A DNA stretch of 45,526 nt from Alphaproteobacteria bacterium (GTDB taxonomy: Bacteria; Pseudomonadota; Alphaproteobacteria; Paracaedibacterales; CAIOTO01). Numbering within the stretch: position 1 is the stretch's first letter; every line of letters begins with the position of its first letter. This document shows, one piece after another, positions 25,727 to 37,806 of this stretch. Below the pieces are notes generated by a model that was given only the letters and a program-made list of their open reading frames with translations, did no database searches and was not told where the DNA came from. The stretch covers positions 1-45,526 of the forward strand of contig CANKZX010000007.1 in the NCBI GenBank assembly GCA_947488275.1, in the 5' to 3' direction. Position numbers and translations under genes: made by a program.

Positions 25727-28003
25727 ATGGCAGTTGTATCCTCCGTGGCTCCGACTGCCAATTTGTCTTATCTTGATACATTAAATGCATTGCAGCGTAA
25801 AGCTGTTGAATGTGTTAGTGGTGCTTTGCTTGTTTTAGCAGGTGCTGGTACGGGTAAGACCCGTGTTCTTACGACGCGTATTGCGCATATTCTCCATAAT
25901 AATTACGCCCATCCCCAGCAAATTCTAGCGGTGACGTTTACTAATAAAGCCTCGTTTGAGATGCGTGAACGAATTTCGAAGTTGCTTGGTCGTCCTGTTG
26001 ATAGCATGTGGATTGGAACCTTTCATTCGATTGCTGTTCGAATTTTGCGAAGGCATGCTGAAATTGTTGGTTTGCAACCAAATTTCACGATTTTAGATAG
26101 TGATGATCAGCTCCGTCTGATTAAACAGTTGGTAAAGGCTGAAGGGCTTGATGACAAGCAATTCCCGCCGCGTATGATTGCCTCCGCTATTAATCGCTTA
26201 AAAGATAAGGGCATCACGTCCGATAAAGCAGGTTCTTACGAGAACTCTGTCGTGGCAAAGCTTTATCATGATTATCAAGAACGTTTACGTATTTTGAATG
26301 CCGCCGATTTTGGGGATTTGCTGCTGTATAATCTGGTTCTGTTTCAGGGTAACCCTGCTATTTTAGCACATTATCAGCAGCAATTTCATTACGTGTTGGT
26401 TGATGAGTATCAAGACACGAATAGCGCACAATATTTATGGCTTCGGCTACTTGCTGATGGTACGCGTAACATTTGCTGTGTTGGTGATGATGATCAGTCC
26501 ATTTATGGGTGGCGTGGGGCAGAGGTTGGTAATATTCTGCGATTTGAAAAAGATTTTCCAGGCGCGGTTCTTATTCGGCTGGAGCAAAATTATCGATCAA
26601 CAGCACCTATCCTAAAGGCAGCGAGTGGTTTGATTTCGCATAACCGTGATCGTTATGGAAAGACCTTATGGACGGAAAAGATGGGTGGTGAATCCATTCA
26701 TATTCGTGGTACCTATGACAGTGCGGAAGAAGCACATTACATTGGTGATAAAATTGAAACGCTTCAACGGAAGGGTGATCGACTCAATTCAATGGCAATT
26801 TTAGTGCGTGCCAGCTTTCAGACGCGTGAATTTGAAGAATGTTTTATGCGTATGGCGATTCCCTATCGCGTGATCGGTGGACCGCGATTTTATGAACGCC
26901 AAGAAATTAGGGATGCACTTGCTTACGTGCGTTTGCTTGTTCAGCCTGACGATGGGTTGGCATTTGAACGTATTATTAATTTACCACGCCGTGGAATTGG
27001 TGATACAACTTTGCAGCGTTTGCATGCCTTTGCACGCGCCCAAGGGATATCATTGCCAAAGGCTGCACGGTTTATAATTGAACAAAATACGCATGAGATT
27101 CCCCTGCAAACAAAAGCGCGAGCCGCGCTACGTCAGTTTTTTAATGATCTTGATCGTTGGCGAAATGCATTGCAGGTGCAATCGCATGTGGATGTGATTC
27201 AGATTATGTTGGATGAGTCTGGTTATACAGGTGTTTGGCTGAGTGAAAAATCACCTGATGCGGCGGGGCGTCTTGAAAACCTGAAGGAGCTTGTTCAAGC
27301 ACTTGCACAATTTGAAACGTTAGGTGGTTTTTTAGAACATGTTAGCTTAGTCCTTGATGCAAATACCGATAATACAGATGATATGGTGACGCTGATGACT
27401 TTGCATGCGGCTAAAGGGTTAGAATTTGATACAGTCTTTTTAGCAGGCTGGGAAGAAGGATTGTTTCCACACCCACGTGCACTTGCGGAAAGCAATGGCA
27501 GTGGGCTTGAGGAAGAGCGTCGTTTGGCCTATGTCGGTGTGAGTCGTGCGCGTGTGCGTGTGAATATTAGCTATGCCTATCAACGACGTGCCCCGCAAGG
27601 GTGGCAAAGTGCGCAGCCGTCCCGTTTTATTCGTGAAATACCAGAGGACGTTGTTGTTCACCAGAATCCAAGTGGGTTAGACGCGCATCGTGATATGGCG
27701 CCTGTGATGTCACATCATTTGCAAAATAAAAATAGTTGGTCAAATCCAGCCTCGCGTGAAGCACATTTTTATCAGGATAAAAGTAGTTATACGCCGAAAA
27801 GTAGTTATGGTAACGCGTTAAAGCAACGTGTGCCTGTAGCAGAGTCAATGCACGTAACGCATTCATTTAAAACAGGTGATCGCGTGATGCATGCCAAGTT
27901 TGGCGGCGGAGTTGTGTTGGCGTTTGAAGGTGATAAATTATTGATCCAGTTTGAAGAGGGTGGACTCAAGAAAATAATTGCGGATTTTGTGGAGAGCGCT
28001 TAG
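25727..28003 (+). CDS. uvrD: UvrD/PcrA-type DNA helicase II
   Basis: A 758-residue SF1A helicase. Motifs in order: Q motif LNALQRKAVE; Walker A AGAGTGKTRVL; motif Ia VTFTNKAS; motif II VLVDEYQDTNSAQY; motif III GDDDQSIYGWRGAE; motif IV LEQNYRS; motif V LMTLHAAKGLEFDTVF; and motif VI VGVSRAR. The C-terminal Tudor-like segment (FKTGDRVMHAKFGGGVVLAFEG) is typical of PcrA/UvrD and binds RNA polymerase in known members. It acts in nucleotide-excision and mismatch repair. The start at 25727 is chosen because AGGGA lies four bases upstream; 25721 is in frame too. Confidence 0.95.
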   Translation: MAVVSSVAPTANLSYLDTLNALQRKAVECVSGALLVLAGAGTGKTRVLTTRIAHILHNNYAHPQQILAVTFTNKASFEMRERISKLLGRPVDSMWIGTFHSIAVRILRRHAEIVGLQPNFTILDSDDQLRLIKQLVKAEGLDDKQFPPRMIASAINRLKDKGITSDKAGSYENSVVAKLYHDYQERLRILNAADFGDLLLYNLVLFQGNPAILAHYQQQFHYVLVDEYQDTNSAQYLWLRLLADGTRNICCVGDDDQSIYGWRGAEVGNILRFEKDFPGAVLIRLEQNYRSTAPILKAASGLISHNRDRYGKTLWTEKMGGESIHIRGTYDSAEEAHYIGDKIETLQRKGDRLNSMAILVRASFQTREFEECFMRMAIPYRVIGGPRFYERQEIRDALAYVRLLVQPDDGLAFERIINLPRRGIGDTTLQRLHAFARAQGISLPKAARFIIEQNTHEIPLQTKARAALRQFFNDLDRWRNALQVQSHVDVIQIMLDESGYTGVWLSEKSPDAAGRLENLKELVQALAQFETLGGFLEHVSLVLDANTDNTDDMVTLMTLHAAKGLEFDTVFLAGWEEGLFPHPRALAESNGSGLEEERRLAYVGVSRARVRVNISYAYQRRAPQGWQSAQPSRFIREIPEDVVVHQNPSGLDAHRDMAPVMSHHLQNKNSWSNPASREAHFYQDKSSYTPKSSYGNALKQRVPVAESMHVTHSFKTGDRVMHAKFGGGVVLAFEGDKLLIQFEEGGLKKIIADFVESA

Positions 28004-28031
28004 GGACTGTTCTTTAAACCTTTGCGTCATC

Positions 28032-28204
28032 TATACTCAATACGGTTGATTCTTAGCAATTCTGATGTCACGCTGAACCAGCGTAAGCTGGTGTGACCAT
28101 CCAGAAAAACGGCCACTGGATTATCACGGAGCGATGCTCCTCGTGATGATTATGTAACATATATAGAGTTTTCTTTATGTTTAATCCTGAATTAGGGTTA
28201 ATAA
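28032..28204 (-). repeat. Palindromic MITE-like element, copy B (chimeric ends)
   Basis: The left end TATACTCAATACGGTTGATT matches the family-1 terminus of copies D, F and G. The right end (GTAACATATATAGAG then TTAATCCTGAATTAGGGTTA) matches the family-2 right terminus of copy C. The core, in reverse orientation, has CCAGCGTAAGCTGG and the hairpin tip GGAGC-GAT-GCTCC (28128-28140). The element therefore joins halves of two subfamilies. It fills most of the uvrD-to-28278 gap. Confidence 0.75.
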
Positions 28205-28277
28205 CAATAAATCAATTGGATTTTTGTGAAATGATAGGTAAGAGTTAAATGTTTAATTGTGTACATATTGGGTTTAT

Positions 28278-29975
28278 ATGAATTTTTATTTTCTTGTAAA
28301 ATTAAAAATAATATTATTTTTAATTGTTATTGATTCTTTTTGTGCTGCCGTTATAACTGATCAGCCATTGAATTTTTTTAAACTTGGTATTGAACTTCAG
28401 GAGGGAACGCGTTTGTGTCCATGGGCTGATGGTGAAATGCGTTTTCAAAAAGAACCCATTTTTTCGGTATCAAAAGGCGGAAAGAAATTATGGGAAGTTG
28501 TGATTGATGGTCGTGATATTGAGTTTGTTACGGAGCCATTTTCAAATCATGATAAAGCATTACTTACAGATTGTATGAGAACGATTGAAATTGCGTGTGA
28601 TGTTTTAAAGGAATTGAATAGAAATAATAAGTATTCGGGATCCATAACATTTAGAAAATGGATAAATGGAGAATCTAAAGGGGATTTTGTTTTAGCAGGC
28701 AAAGAAATAGATGAGTTTCGTATAGGAAGCGACTTTTATATAAGTGGTTTTGTGGAAATGATGCAAAAAGCATTAGGCAATTCTTTTTTAATAGATTTAA
28801 AAGGGTTGTATTTTTTAATAGAGCATAATGCATTGATGACGCCTGGCAATAAAACAAATGCTGAATGGGTGCCAACCTTTAAACCGCAAGTGACGATACA
28901 GCATAAATTAGAAAAAACAATACCGTTATTTGTATCATTATTTTGTTTTGATAAAAAATATGCACAAGAAAATGATACAAATTCTTACATGGTTAATTAT
29001 GTGAATGAAGGCTCAAAAGAACCATCTAAGATAAAAAAGGGGATAGTTGATGCGTTGTTTAGTCTTAAATTTGGTGAAGCAGAGGATGCTGCTGAGTTAG
29101 AAGACTTTCCAACACATTCAAATATAGATTTTGACGATAAATTGTTACCTATAGACGGAATGCTTTTTCTTCACGTATATACATGTATGCAATTAGCATC
29201 AAGTGGAAAAGTTGATGAAAGATTAAATATCAAAGATACACTATCTTATTTTTTAAATGACAGACAAGTTGATGCAAAAGGAAATTTAGGTCTATTATCA
29301 CGTCGACCATTTTCAGCTATGTGGCGGGATGTTAATACGACACAGCAATCATTTCAGGAGACGCATTATCAGCGCGTTTCAAATGCCAAGCAAAGAGAGT
29401 TAGGAGAAAGATTTCCATTTGTTAATTATGCTGAAGAATATATTGATCCGATTAATAAAAGGCGGATGAATTTACGTTGGTTGAATGATGCTTTTGATGC
29501 GCCAAGCCCAGCACTGTTGTTACTTTTAGAAAATGGTATTATAAGCACCAGTATGTTAAGGCAACTGAAGCCAAATGTAGCTCTTGAATCGACTGATTCT
29601 AATGCTATTTTTACAAATTACTATAATGATGTTGTGAGAAGTGTTGATGCTTCTGTGCCTGGTTATCAATTTGATATACGCACTCAGCGTGTAGAAATGG
29701 TTGATCGTCGTGTTGATGCTTTATCTCCACCTTATTTTTTAGCACACACTGACTCAATGGGGGCGTATAAGGGGCATATTGATACGAGTTATGGTGAAGC
29801 AATTGTTGAAGTGCGTGAAATTGAAAATATTGGTACTTATGCATTAACTCTTATGCGGTTGCCACTTGGGCTAAAGGGAGAGTTCTTAACAAATATACGA
29901 ACAAGTGGGAATGATTCATCTTTACGAGATCAAGTAGATGCGTTATTCTGTTTTCTAGAAATAAAATTGAGGTAA
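28278..29975 (+). CDS. Exported protein of unknown function, possible glutamine-synthetase/amidoligase-like fold
   Basis: A 565-residue protein from ATG 28278 (an alternative start at 28257 has no better support). The first ~25 residues form a signal peptide (FYFLVKLKIILFLIVIDSFCAA). After it comes FFKLGIELQEGTRLCPWA, then KLWEVVIDGRDIEFVTEPFS around residues 72-91. In GS-fold carboxylate-amine ligases (amidoligase and GCS2 families) a similar pair of strands, with ExE near the start and a later D...EfvT/S-P, carries metal-binding residues. The C-terminal GEAIVEVREIENIG could be the closing strand. This is inference. The remaining sequence has no motif I can name. It is followed eight bases later by another exported protein, suggesting a two-gene unit. 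Confidence 0.6.
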   Translation: MNFYFLVKLKIILFLIVIDSFCAAVITDQPLNFFKLGIELQEGTRLCPWADGEMRFQKEPIFSVSKGGKKLWEVVIDGRDIEFVTEPFSNHDKALLTDCMRTIEIACDVLKELNRNNKYSGSITFRKWINGESKGDFVLAGKEIDEFRIGSDFYISGFVEMMQKALGNSFLIDLKGLYFLIEHNALMTPGNKTNAEWVPTFKPQVTIQHKLEKTIPLFVSLFCFDKKYAQENDTNSYMVNYVNEGSKEPSKIKKGIVDALFSLKFGEAEDAAELEDFPTHSNIDFDDKLLPIDGMLFLHVYTCMQLASSGKVDERLNIKDTLSYFLNDRQVDAKGNLGLLSRRPFSAMWRDVNTTQQSFQETHYQRVSNAKQRELGERFPFVNYAEEYIDPINKRRMNLRWLNDAFDAPSPALLLLLENGIISTSMLRQLKPNVALESTDSNAIFTNYYNDVVRSVDASVPGYQFDIRTQRVEMVDRRVDALSPPYFLAHTDSMGAYKGHIDTSYGEAIVEVREIENIGTYALTLMRLPLGLKGEFLTNIRTSGNDSSLRDQVDALFCFLEIKLR

Positions 29976-29983
29976 TTTAAAAA

Positions 29984-31267
29984 ATGTTTATAAAAAATAT
30001 TATAAAATTATTTATTTGTGTAGCTTTTTTTAATAGTTCTCTCGTTTATTGTTGTGATTTTGAAAATCTTGAACGTGCGGCTACCCTTTTTTTTGTAAGA
30101 ATTGGCGCGTCGGTTGATAGTGATGTTTCATTAATTGAGAATCGTTTGGATTTTTTAAGAGGTGTGGATTCTGGTGATATTGCCCAATATAGGCCGGAAC
30201 TTTTTCAGCAGCTTTGTGAAGATTCTAAGCATTTAGCAGCGTCTGATGCGTTTCTTCATAATTTTGTTGAATCGGACGTTGTTTTCCAATATTTTATCAA
30301 AAATTGCTATACGATTTATAATGATAATCGTGGTGATCACGTTAAAGAGATTGCTGTGCACTTGTTATTGCAGAGGGTTCTCGAAAAAACAAAAGTAAAT
30401 ATTGACGAAACAATTCGTGTAAAAGCGCAATCTGAACAAAGAGAGCGTGCATTAGAGACAAAAAGACGCGAAAAAATATCAAAAGTAGCCGCAGGTCTGT
30501 ATGAAGATGAAAATAGCAATGGTGCATCGCATGGTGTCACGGAAAGTAAAAATGTTTCAGTCCTTATGAAAACACCTTCAAGGAGAGGTTCTTCTGCAGA
30601 GATTAAATTTGATACCCCTTATATTCTTTATGTTGATAATTATTCTTTGAATGCTGAAAGTTATCGATATTATCAAATTGTGCTGCAGTCACCGTCGTGT
30701 AATCGTGTGAAAATTACGGCAAATTTACGTAGGATTGGACGTGATTCGTATGATGCATTTGGTGATATGTTGGTTGATATTGATCGTCGAAAAGAGTTGG
30801 TAGAAATCGTATTAACGTGTGGAAGTAGTATGCAATTCAATAAATTTCTTCCATATTTGGAACGTATTTATCGGGCGCACTGTGATTCAGGAAAGCAGAT
30901 TATGATTGTGTATAGCGCAACAAGTGCTTCTCAAAAAGCTTACCAGAAATTACGTGAATTGGGTGGTGGTGATGTAAGTCCACATTTAGACATTCGTGAA
31001 ATAGAAGGAACAAACCCTGTTGGTATTATAAGTCCTTCAAAAGCATTAAAGGATGAGCCTTTGGAGGGTGTTGCTTTTGAGAGATGTTCAGAGACAGAGC
31101 TGGAAAATTCTGTGCAAGTTGATTCTATTATTTCCCATTTAAAAGACGTTCGATTGCCTGTTGTTGTACAATATTCACCCGATATTGATATTAAGGGAGA
31201 GCCGATTCAAAATAAGATTCATGATTCTGGTATTTATAAGGTGTTTGCAGAGGTTGTTGCAAACTGA
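29984..31267 (+). CDS. Exported protein of unknown function, partner of the preceding gene
   Basis: A 427-residue protein with a signal peptide (KNIIKLFICVAFFNSSLVYC), so periplasmic or secreted. After a helical N-terminal region, residues about 140-165 are highly charged (RVKAQSEQRERALETKRREKI) and likely form a coiled coil. A serine/threonine-rich linker (about 180-205) leads to a second domain of alternating strands and helices (YILYVDNYSLNAESYRYYQI; KITANLRRIGRDSYDAF; KQIMIVYSATSASQKAYQKL). I recognise no family. It begins eight bases after the preceding exported gene and ends before a hairpin ahead of dnaN. Confidence 0.6.
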   Translation: MFIKNIIKLFICVAFFNSSLVYCCDFENLERAATLFFVRIGASVDSDVSLIENRLDFLRGVDSGDIAQYRPELFQQLCEDSKHLAASDAFLHNFVESDVVFQYFIKNCYTIYNDNRGDHVKEIAVHLLLQRVLEKTKVNIDETIRVKAQSEQRERALETKRREKISKVAAGLYEDENSNGASHGVTESKNVSVLMKTPSRRGSSAEIKFDTPYILYVDNYSLNAESYRYYQIVLQSPSCNRVKITANLRRIGRDSYDAFGDMLVDIDRRKELVEIVLTCGSSMQFNKFLPYLERIYRAHCDSGKQIMIVYSATSASQKAYQKLRELGGGDVSPHLDIREIEGTNPVGIISPSKALKDEPLEGVAFERCSETELENSVQVDSIISHLKDVRLPVVVQYSPDIDIKGEPIQNKIHDSGIYKVFAEVVAN

Positions 31268-31333
31268 GAATTTGTATGTGCTAAATTATATTATTTATGT
31301 TTTGGCTATTTTCTTAATTTCTGTTGTTTGATT

Positions 31334-31360
31334 CCCCTTCTTATCTGTGGTATGAAGGGG
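31334..31360 (+). terminator. GC-rich hairpin between the exported pair and dnaN
   Basis: CCCCTTC (31334-31340) pairs with GAAGGGG (31354-31360) around a 13-base loop; the sequence after it (GTATTATTATTG) is T-rich but not a clean T tract. It could terminate the upstream transcript or act in the dnaN leader. Confidence 0.35.
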
Positions 31361-31403
31361 GTATTATTATTGTTAAATCCTCATAGTTGTATGGAATTTT
31401 TGT

Positions 31404-32540
31404 ATGCACATTTCGGTTGAAAAAGCGGTCTTTTTAAAAATACTCTCTCATGGACAGAGCGTCGTTGAGAAAAAATCAACAGTGCCAATTTTAAGTAATG
31501 TATTGTTGCAGGCGAAAGATGGGTATTTGTCAATCACGGCAACGGATATGGATATGGGGTTGATTGAACGGGTTCCTGTTGAAATTTCTGCGCCTGGTGA
31601 GGTGTGTGTTTCAGCGCAGCTTTTGCATGATGTTGTTAAGAAATTAAGTGATAAAGCTGTGATTGATATCAGTTCAAGTGAAGATGGATCGCGTCTTTTA
31701 ATTGTATCAGGGCGATCACGTTTTGAGACGGGATGTTTGCCAGTTGAGGATTTTCCTCAGCTCGTGCAAAGCGAAATTACCCATCGTTTTACGCTGCCAG
31801 CACCTGTTTTGGCGCATCTTCTTGATTCAACGCGTTTTTGTATGGCGATGGAAGAAACACGTTATAATCTGAATGGGATTCATTTCCATTATCATGAAGC
31901 CGATGATAATGCTTATTTAAGAGCAGTCGCTACTGACATGCACCGTCTTGCTTGCATTGAGTATGAAGCACCCGAAGGGGCAAAAGATATGCCTTCGGTT
32001 ATTATTGCCCGTAAAACAGTTCAAGAAATTCGAAAATTACTTGATGATGCAGCTGCGCCTATTACCATGGGTGTTTCGGCATCCCGTGTTGAATTTAATA
32101 TCCAGGCAGCTGGGTATGAGGCTGTGTTAACAGCACGTTTGATTGATGGGCAATTTCCCGATTACCATGAAGCGATTCTTGTTGAAAACGATAAATCCCT
32201 TATTGTATCGACAAAATCATTTGCTGAAAGTATTGATCGTGTTGGAACGGTTGTATCAAATGAGAAAATTCGTGCTATTCGGTTGAACGCTATTGATAAT
32301 CAGGCTGTTATTTCAGCTGTTAGTCAAGAATTTGGTAGTGCACGTGAAGAAATAGATGTTGATTTTTCCTACACAGAGGCCGTTGATGTTTGTTTTAATG
32401 TGCGTTACCTCATGGAGGTTGCTCAGCAAATTAACACAGAGGAAATGGAAATGTTATTGATGGATGCTGATTCATCGATTTTAATTCGTCCTGTTGGTAA
32501 TCCACATATGCAATTTATTTTGATGCCGATGCACGTATAG
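31404..32540 (+). CDS. dnaN: DNA polymerase III beta sliding clamp
   Basis: A 378-residue clamp protein. The N-terminus shows the family opening MHISVEKAVFLKILSHGQSVVEKKSTVPILSNVLL. Later markers are FETGCLPVEDFP, YNLNGIHFHY, VATDMHRLA, DGQFPDYHEAI, and a C-terminal HMQFILMPMHV that closes with the conserved MPM/R. It forms the ring that tethers Pol III, and the hydrophobic cleft recruits partners. The 3' side contains recF and gyrB, but dnaA is absent upstream, where the exported pair stands. No clear ribosome site is seen. Confidence 0.96.
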   Translation: MHISVEKAVFLKILSHGQSVVEKKSTVPILSNVLLQAKDGYLSITATDMDMGLIERVPVEISAPGEVCVSAQLLHDVVKKLSDKAVIDISSSEDGSRLLIVSGRSRFETGCLPVEDFPQLVQSEITHRFTLPAPVLAHLLDSTRFCMAMEETRYNLNGIHFHYHEADDNAYLRAVATDMHRLACIEYEAPEGAKDMPSVIIARKTVQEIRKLLDDAAAPITMGVSASRVEFNIQAAGYEAVLTARLIDGQFPDYHEAILVENDKSLIVSTKSFAESIDRVGTVVSNEKIRAIRLNAIDNQAVISAVSQEFGSAREEIDVDFSYTEAVDVCFNVRYLMEVAQQINTEEMEMLLMDADSSILIRPVGNPHMQFILMPMHV

Positions 32541-32554
32541 GTCTTCTATTGCCT

Positions 32555-32777
32555 GTAACCCCCAATTCGGGATTGCGACGAATAAAAACCTATAGTTTCC
32601 GTCATGGCGAGCCAGCGTAAGCTGGTGTGGTCATCCAGAAAAATAATCTTTCTGAGTAAAATAGCCACTTCCGAAAGAGCAGCCACTGGATCACCACGGA
32701 GCGATGCTCCTCATGATGACGATTATGTAACATATATAGTGTTTTCCTCATATTTAATCCCAAATTGGGGTTGTAAC
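32555..32777 (-). repeat. Palindromic MITE-like element, copy C (family-2 ends)
   Basis: GTAACCCCCAATTCGGGATT (32555-32574) is an imperfect inverted repeat of the right end (AATCCCAAATTGGGGTTGTAAC, finishing at 32777). The core has GCCAGCGTAAGCTGG and the hairpin tip GGAGC-GAT-GCTCC (32698-32710). The spacer carries an altered unit (CTTTCTGAGTAAAATAGCC). It ends 21 bases before the predicted recF start and generates a false N-terminal extension of the recF frame. Confidence 0.75.
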
Positions 32778-32798
32778 GTGATTTTAAGGGTTCATGGT

Positions 32799-36325
<3,527 letters not shown>

Positions 36326-36351
36326 TCAGCGATAAAATCTAGAGAATGACA

Positions 36352-36589
36352 TATACCCAACACCGATGATTTTTAGCAGAAGATAATTTTATCATCCCTC
36401 GTCATCACGAAAAGTCATCACGAAAAAGCCGAAGGCTTTTGTGGTGATCCAGTGGCTGTTACATCGGAAATGCCTGTTGCGTCAGAAATGCCTGTTACGT
36501 CGAAAATGTTTGTTTTTCTGGATAGCCATACCTGCTACGCAGGTTCGCTGTGACAGCAGAATTGCTAAAAATCATCGGTGTTGGGTATA
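36352..36589 (+). repeat. Palindromic MITE-like element, copy D (most intact)
   Basis: 238 bp with perfect 27-bp terminal inverted repeats at 36352-36378 and 36563-36589 (starting TATACCCAACACCGATGATT). If the outer TA is a target duplication, the pattern resembles an IS630/Tc1-type MITE; this is inference. The internal hairpin tip AAAAGCC-GAA-GGCTTTT (36424-36440) sits in the TCATCACGA/GTGGTGA frame, and CCTGC-TAC-GCAGG forms a second hairpin. Three 18-base units (36463-36516; core GAAATGCCTGTT) are tandemly repeated. No transposase is encoded. The 340-base gyrB-to-FYDLN gap is otherwise empty. Confidence 0.88.
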
Positions 36590-36665
36590 GTTTTAATTGC
36601 GATTTTCTGAAAAATTAGTTACAAAAGTAGAAAAGAATTTAGATTGATAAAAAGGATTAAGAAAT

Positions 36666-36989
36666 ATGGTTAAACTTGAATGGGGTGCGAAGCGTACATG
36701 TCTTAGCTGCGGTGCCCGTTTTTATGATATGCAAAAAGCATCGGCTGCCTGCCCAAAGTGTGGTACTGTTTTTGAATTACAAACAACGACCCGTGGACGT
36801 CGTGGAAAAGCAGCTGTCGTTGATGTGACGAAAGATTTGCTTGCGCTTGATGATGTGGGTGTGGATCTCGATCTTGGTGTTGATTTGGGTGGTGATTTAG
36901 GTGCGGATCTTATTGAAGATACAGATGAACTTGGTGAGGATCTTGATGATATTCCTGATGTTTTAAATGATGATTCGGATGATATATAA
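36666..36989 (+). CDS. FYDLN-acid family zinc-ribbon protein (TIGR02300-type)
   Basis: A 107-residue protein characteristic of Alphaproteobacteria. The N-terminal zinc-ribbon-like part has two Cys pairs: CLSCGARFYDM and CPKCGTVFEL, with FYDM in place of the usual FYDLN. The rest is strongly acidic and low-complexity (repeats of D, L, G, E; for example DLGVDLGGDLGADL). Its function is unknown in the family. AGGA lies upstream of the ATG. The gene stands alone between two near-identical direct repeats (copies D and E). Confidence 0.85.
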   Translation: MVKLEWGAKRTCLSCGARFYDMQKASAACPKCGTVFELQTTTRGRRGKAAVVDVTKDLLALDDVGVDLDLGVDLGGDLGADLIEDTDELGEDLDDIPDVLNDDSDDI

Positions 36990-37058
36990 AGATTAAAGAG
37001 AGGGGGGGATGTGCTTCAGGGCTTATGTATTAATGTATTTAGTAAATTTTTTGATACA

Positions 37059-37282
37059 TAGACCCAATCCCGATGATTTTTAGCAGAAGGTAATTTTATC
37101 ACCCCTCGTCATCACGAAAAAGTCGAAGGTTTTTGTGGTGATCCAGGGCTGTTACATCGGAAATGCCTGTTGCGTCAAAAATGCCTGTTACGTCGGAAAT
37201 GTTTGTTTTTTTGGATAGCCACACCTGCTACGCAGGTTCGCCATGATGGCAGAATTGCTAAAAATCATCGGTGCTGAATAGA
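37059..37282 (+). repeat. Palindromic MITE-like element, copy E
   Basis: Same orientation as copy D and very similar throughout, including three tandem 18-base units (37156-37209) and the CCTGC-TAC-GCAGG hairpin. Both ends are slightly decayed (left GACCCAATCCCGATGATT, right TCATCGGTGCTGAATAG). In the hairpin tip, C-to-T changes on both arms, relative to copy D, turn C-G pairs into wobble pairs (AAAGTC-GAA-GGTTTT). It fills most of the 406-base gap before apaG. Confidence 0.82.
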
Positions 37283-37328
37283 CTCTGAGATTTGCGCCCC
37301 TTATTTTATTTAAAGGTTTTATCTTCGT

Positions 37329-37358
37329 TTGACAGTGGTAAATTATTCATGCTAAATA
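37329..37358 (+). promoter_or_regulatory. Sigma-70-type promoter for apaG-folE-ccm
   Basis: TTGACA (37329-37334), an 18-base spacer, then TAAATA (37353-37358), 38 bases before the apaG ATG and downstream of repeat copy E. Confidence 0.55.
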
Positions 37359-37395
37359 AGTAATAGATTTCACAAGATTTTGTAATAAAAATACA

Positions 37396-37806
37396 ATGAA
37401 TATGAAGCAATTTACATATACCTCTATTACAGGTGATATTTGTGTAACGGTTCAACCGTATTTTTTGCAATCACATTCGTTTGTTGAAAAATCACAATTT
37501 ATGTGGAGTTATCATGTTCAGATTAAAAATCAGGGTGATGTTCCGTATCAACTGATTAATCGTTATTGGCGTATTACTGATGCCCATGGTCGTATTAGTG
37601 AAGTGTCAGGTGAAGGCGTAGTGGGTGAGCAACCCATTCTAAATCCTGGTGATTTTTTTGAATATACAAGTGGTACACCTTTGTCAACGCCGTCTGGTTT
37701 TATGTTAGGTTATTACGAAATGGAAACACCTGAGGGGGATCTTATGCGTGTAAAAATACCTGAATTTTCACTTGATTGTCATTTTGCAAACTTAAGTATT
37801 AATTAA
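37396..37806 (+). CDS. apaG: ApaG protein
   Basis: A 136-residue ApaG: FVEKSQFMWSYHVQIKNQG, VPYQLINRYWRITDAHGR, VVGEQPILNPGDFFEYTSGTP and FMLGYYEME are the family blocks of this small fibronectin-III-like fold. It is linked to Co2+/Mg2+ resistance in Salmonella, but the molecular function is unclear. An ATG six bases later (37402) is also possible. Its stop overlaps the folE ATG by one base. Confidence 0.92.
   Translation: MNMKQFTYTSITGDICVTVQPYFLQSHSFVEKSQFMWSYHVQIKNQGDVPYQLINRYWRITDAHGRISEVSGEGVVGEQPILNPGDFFEYTSGTPLSTPSGFMLGYYEMETPEGDLMRVKIPEFSLDCHFANLSIN

Noticed and set aside
32604-32798. N-terminal extension of RecF
   Set aside because: It is the translation of repeat copy C; the family-like start at 32799 with its own AAGGG site is better.
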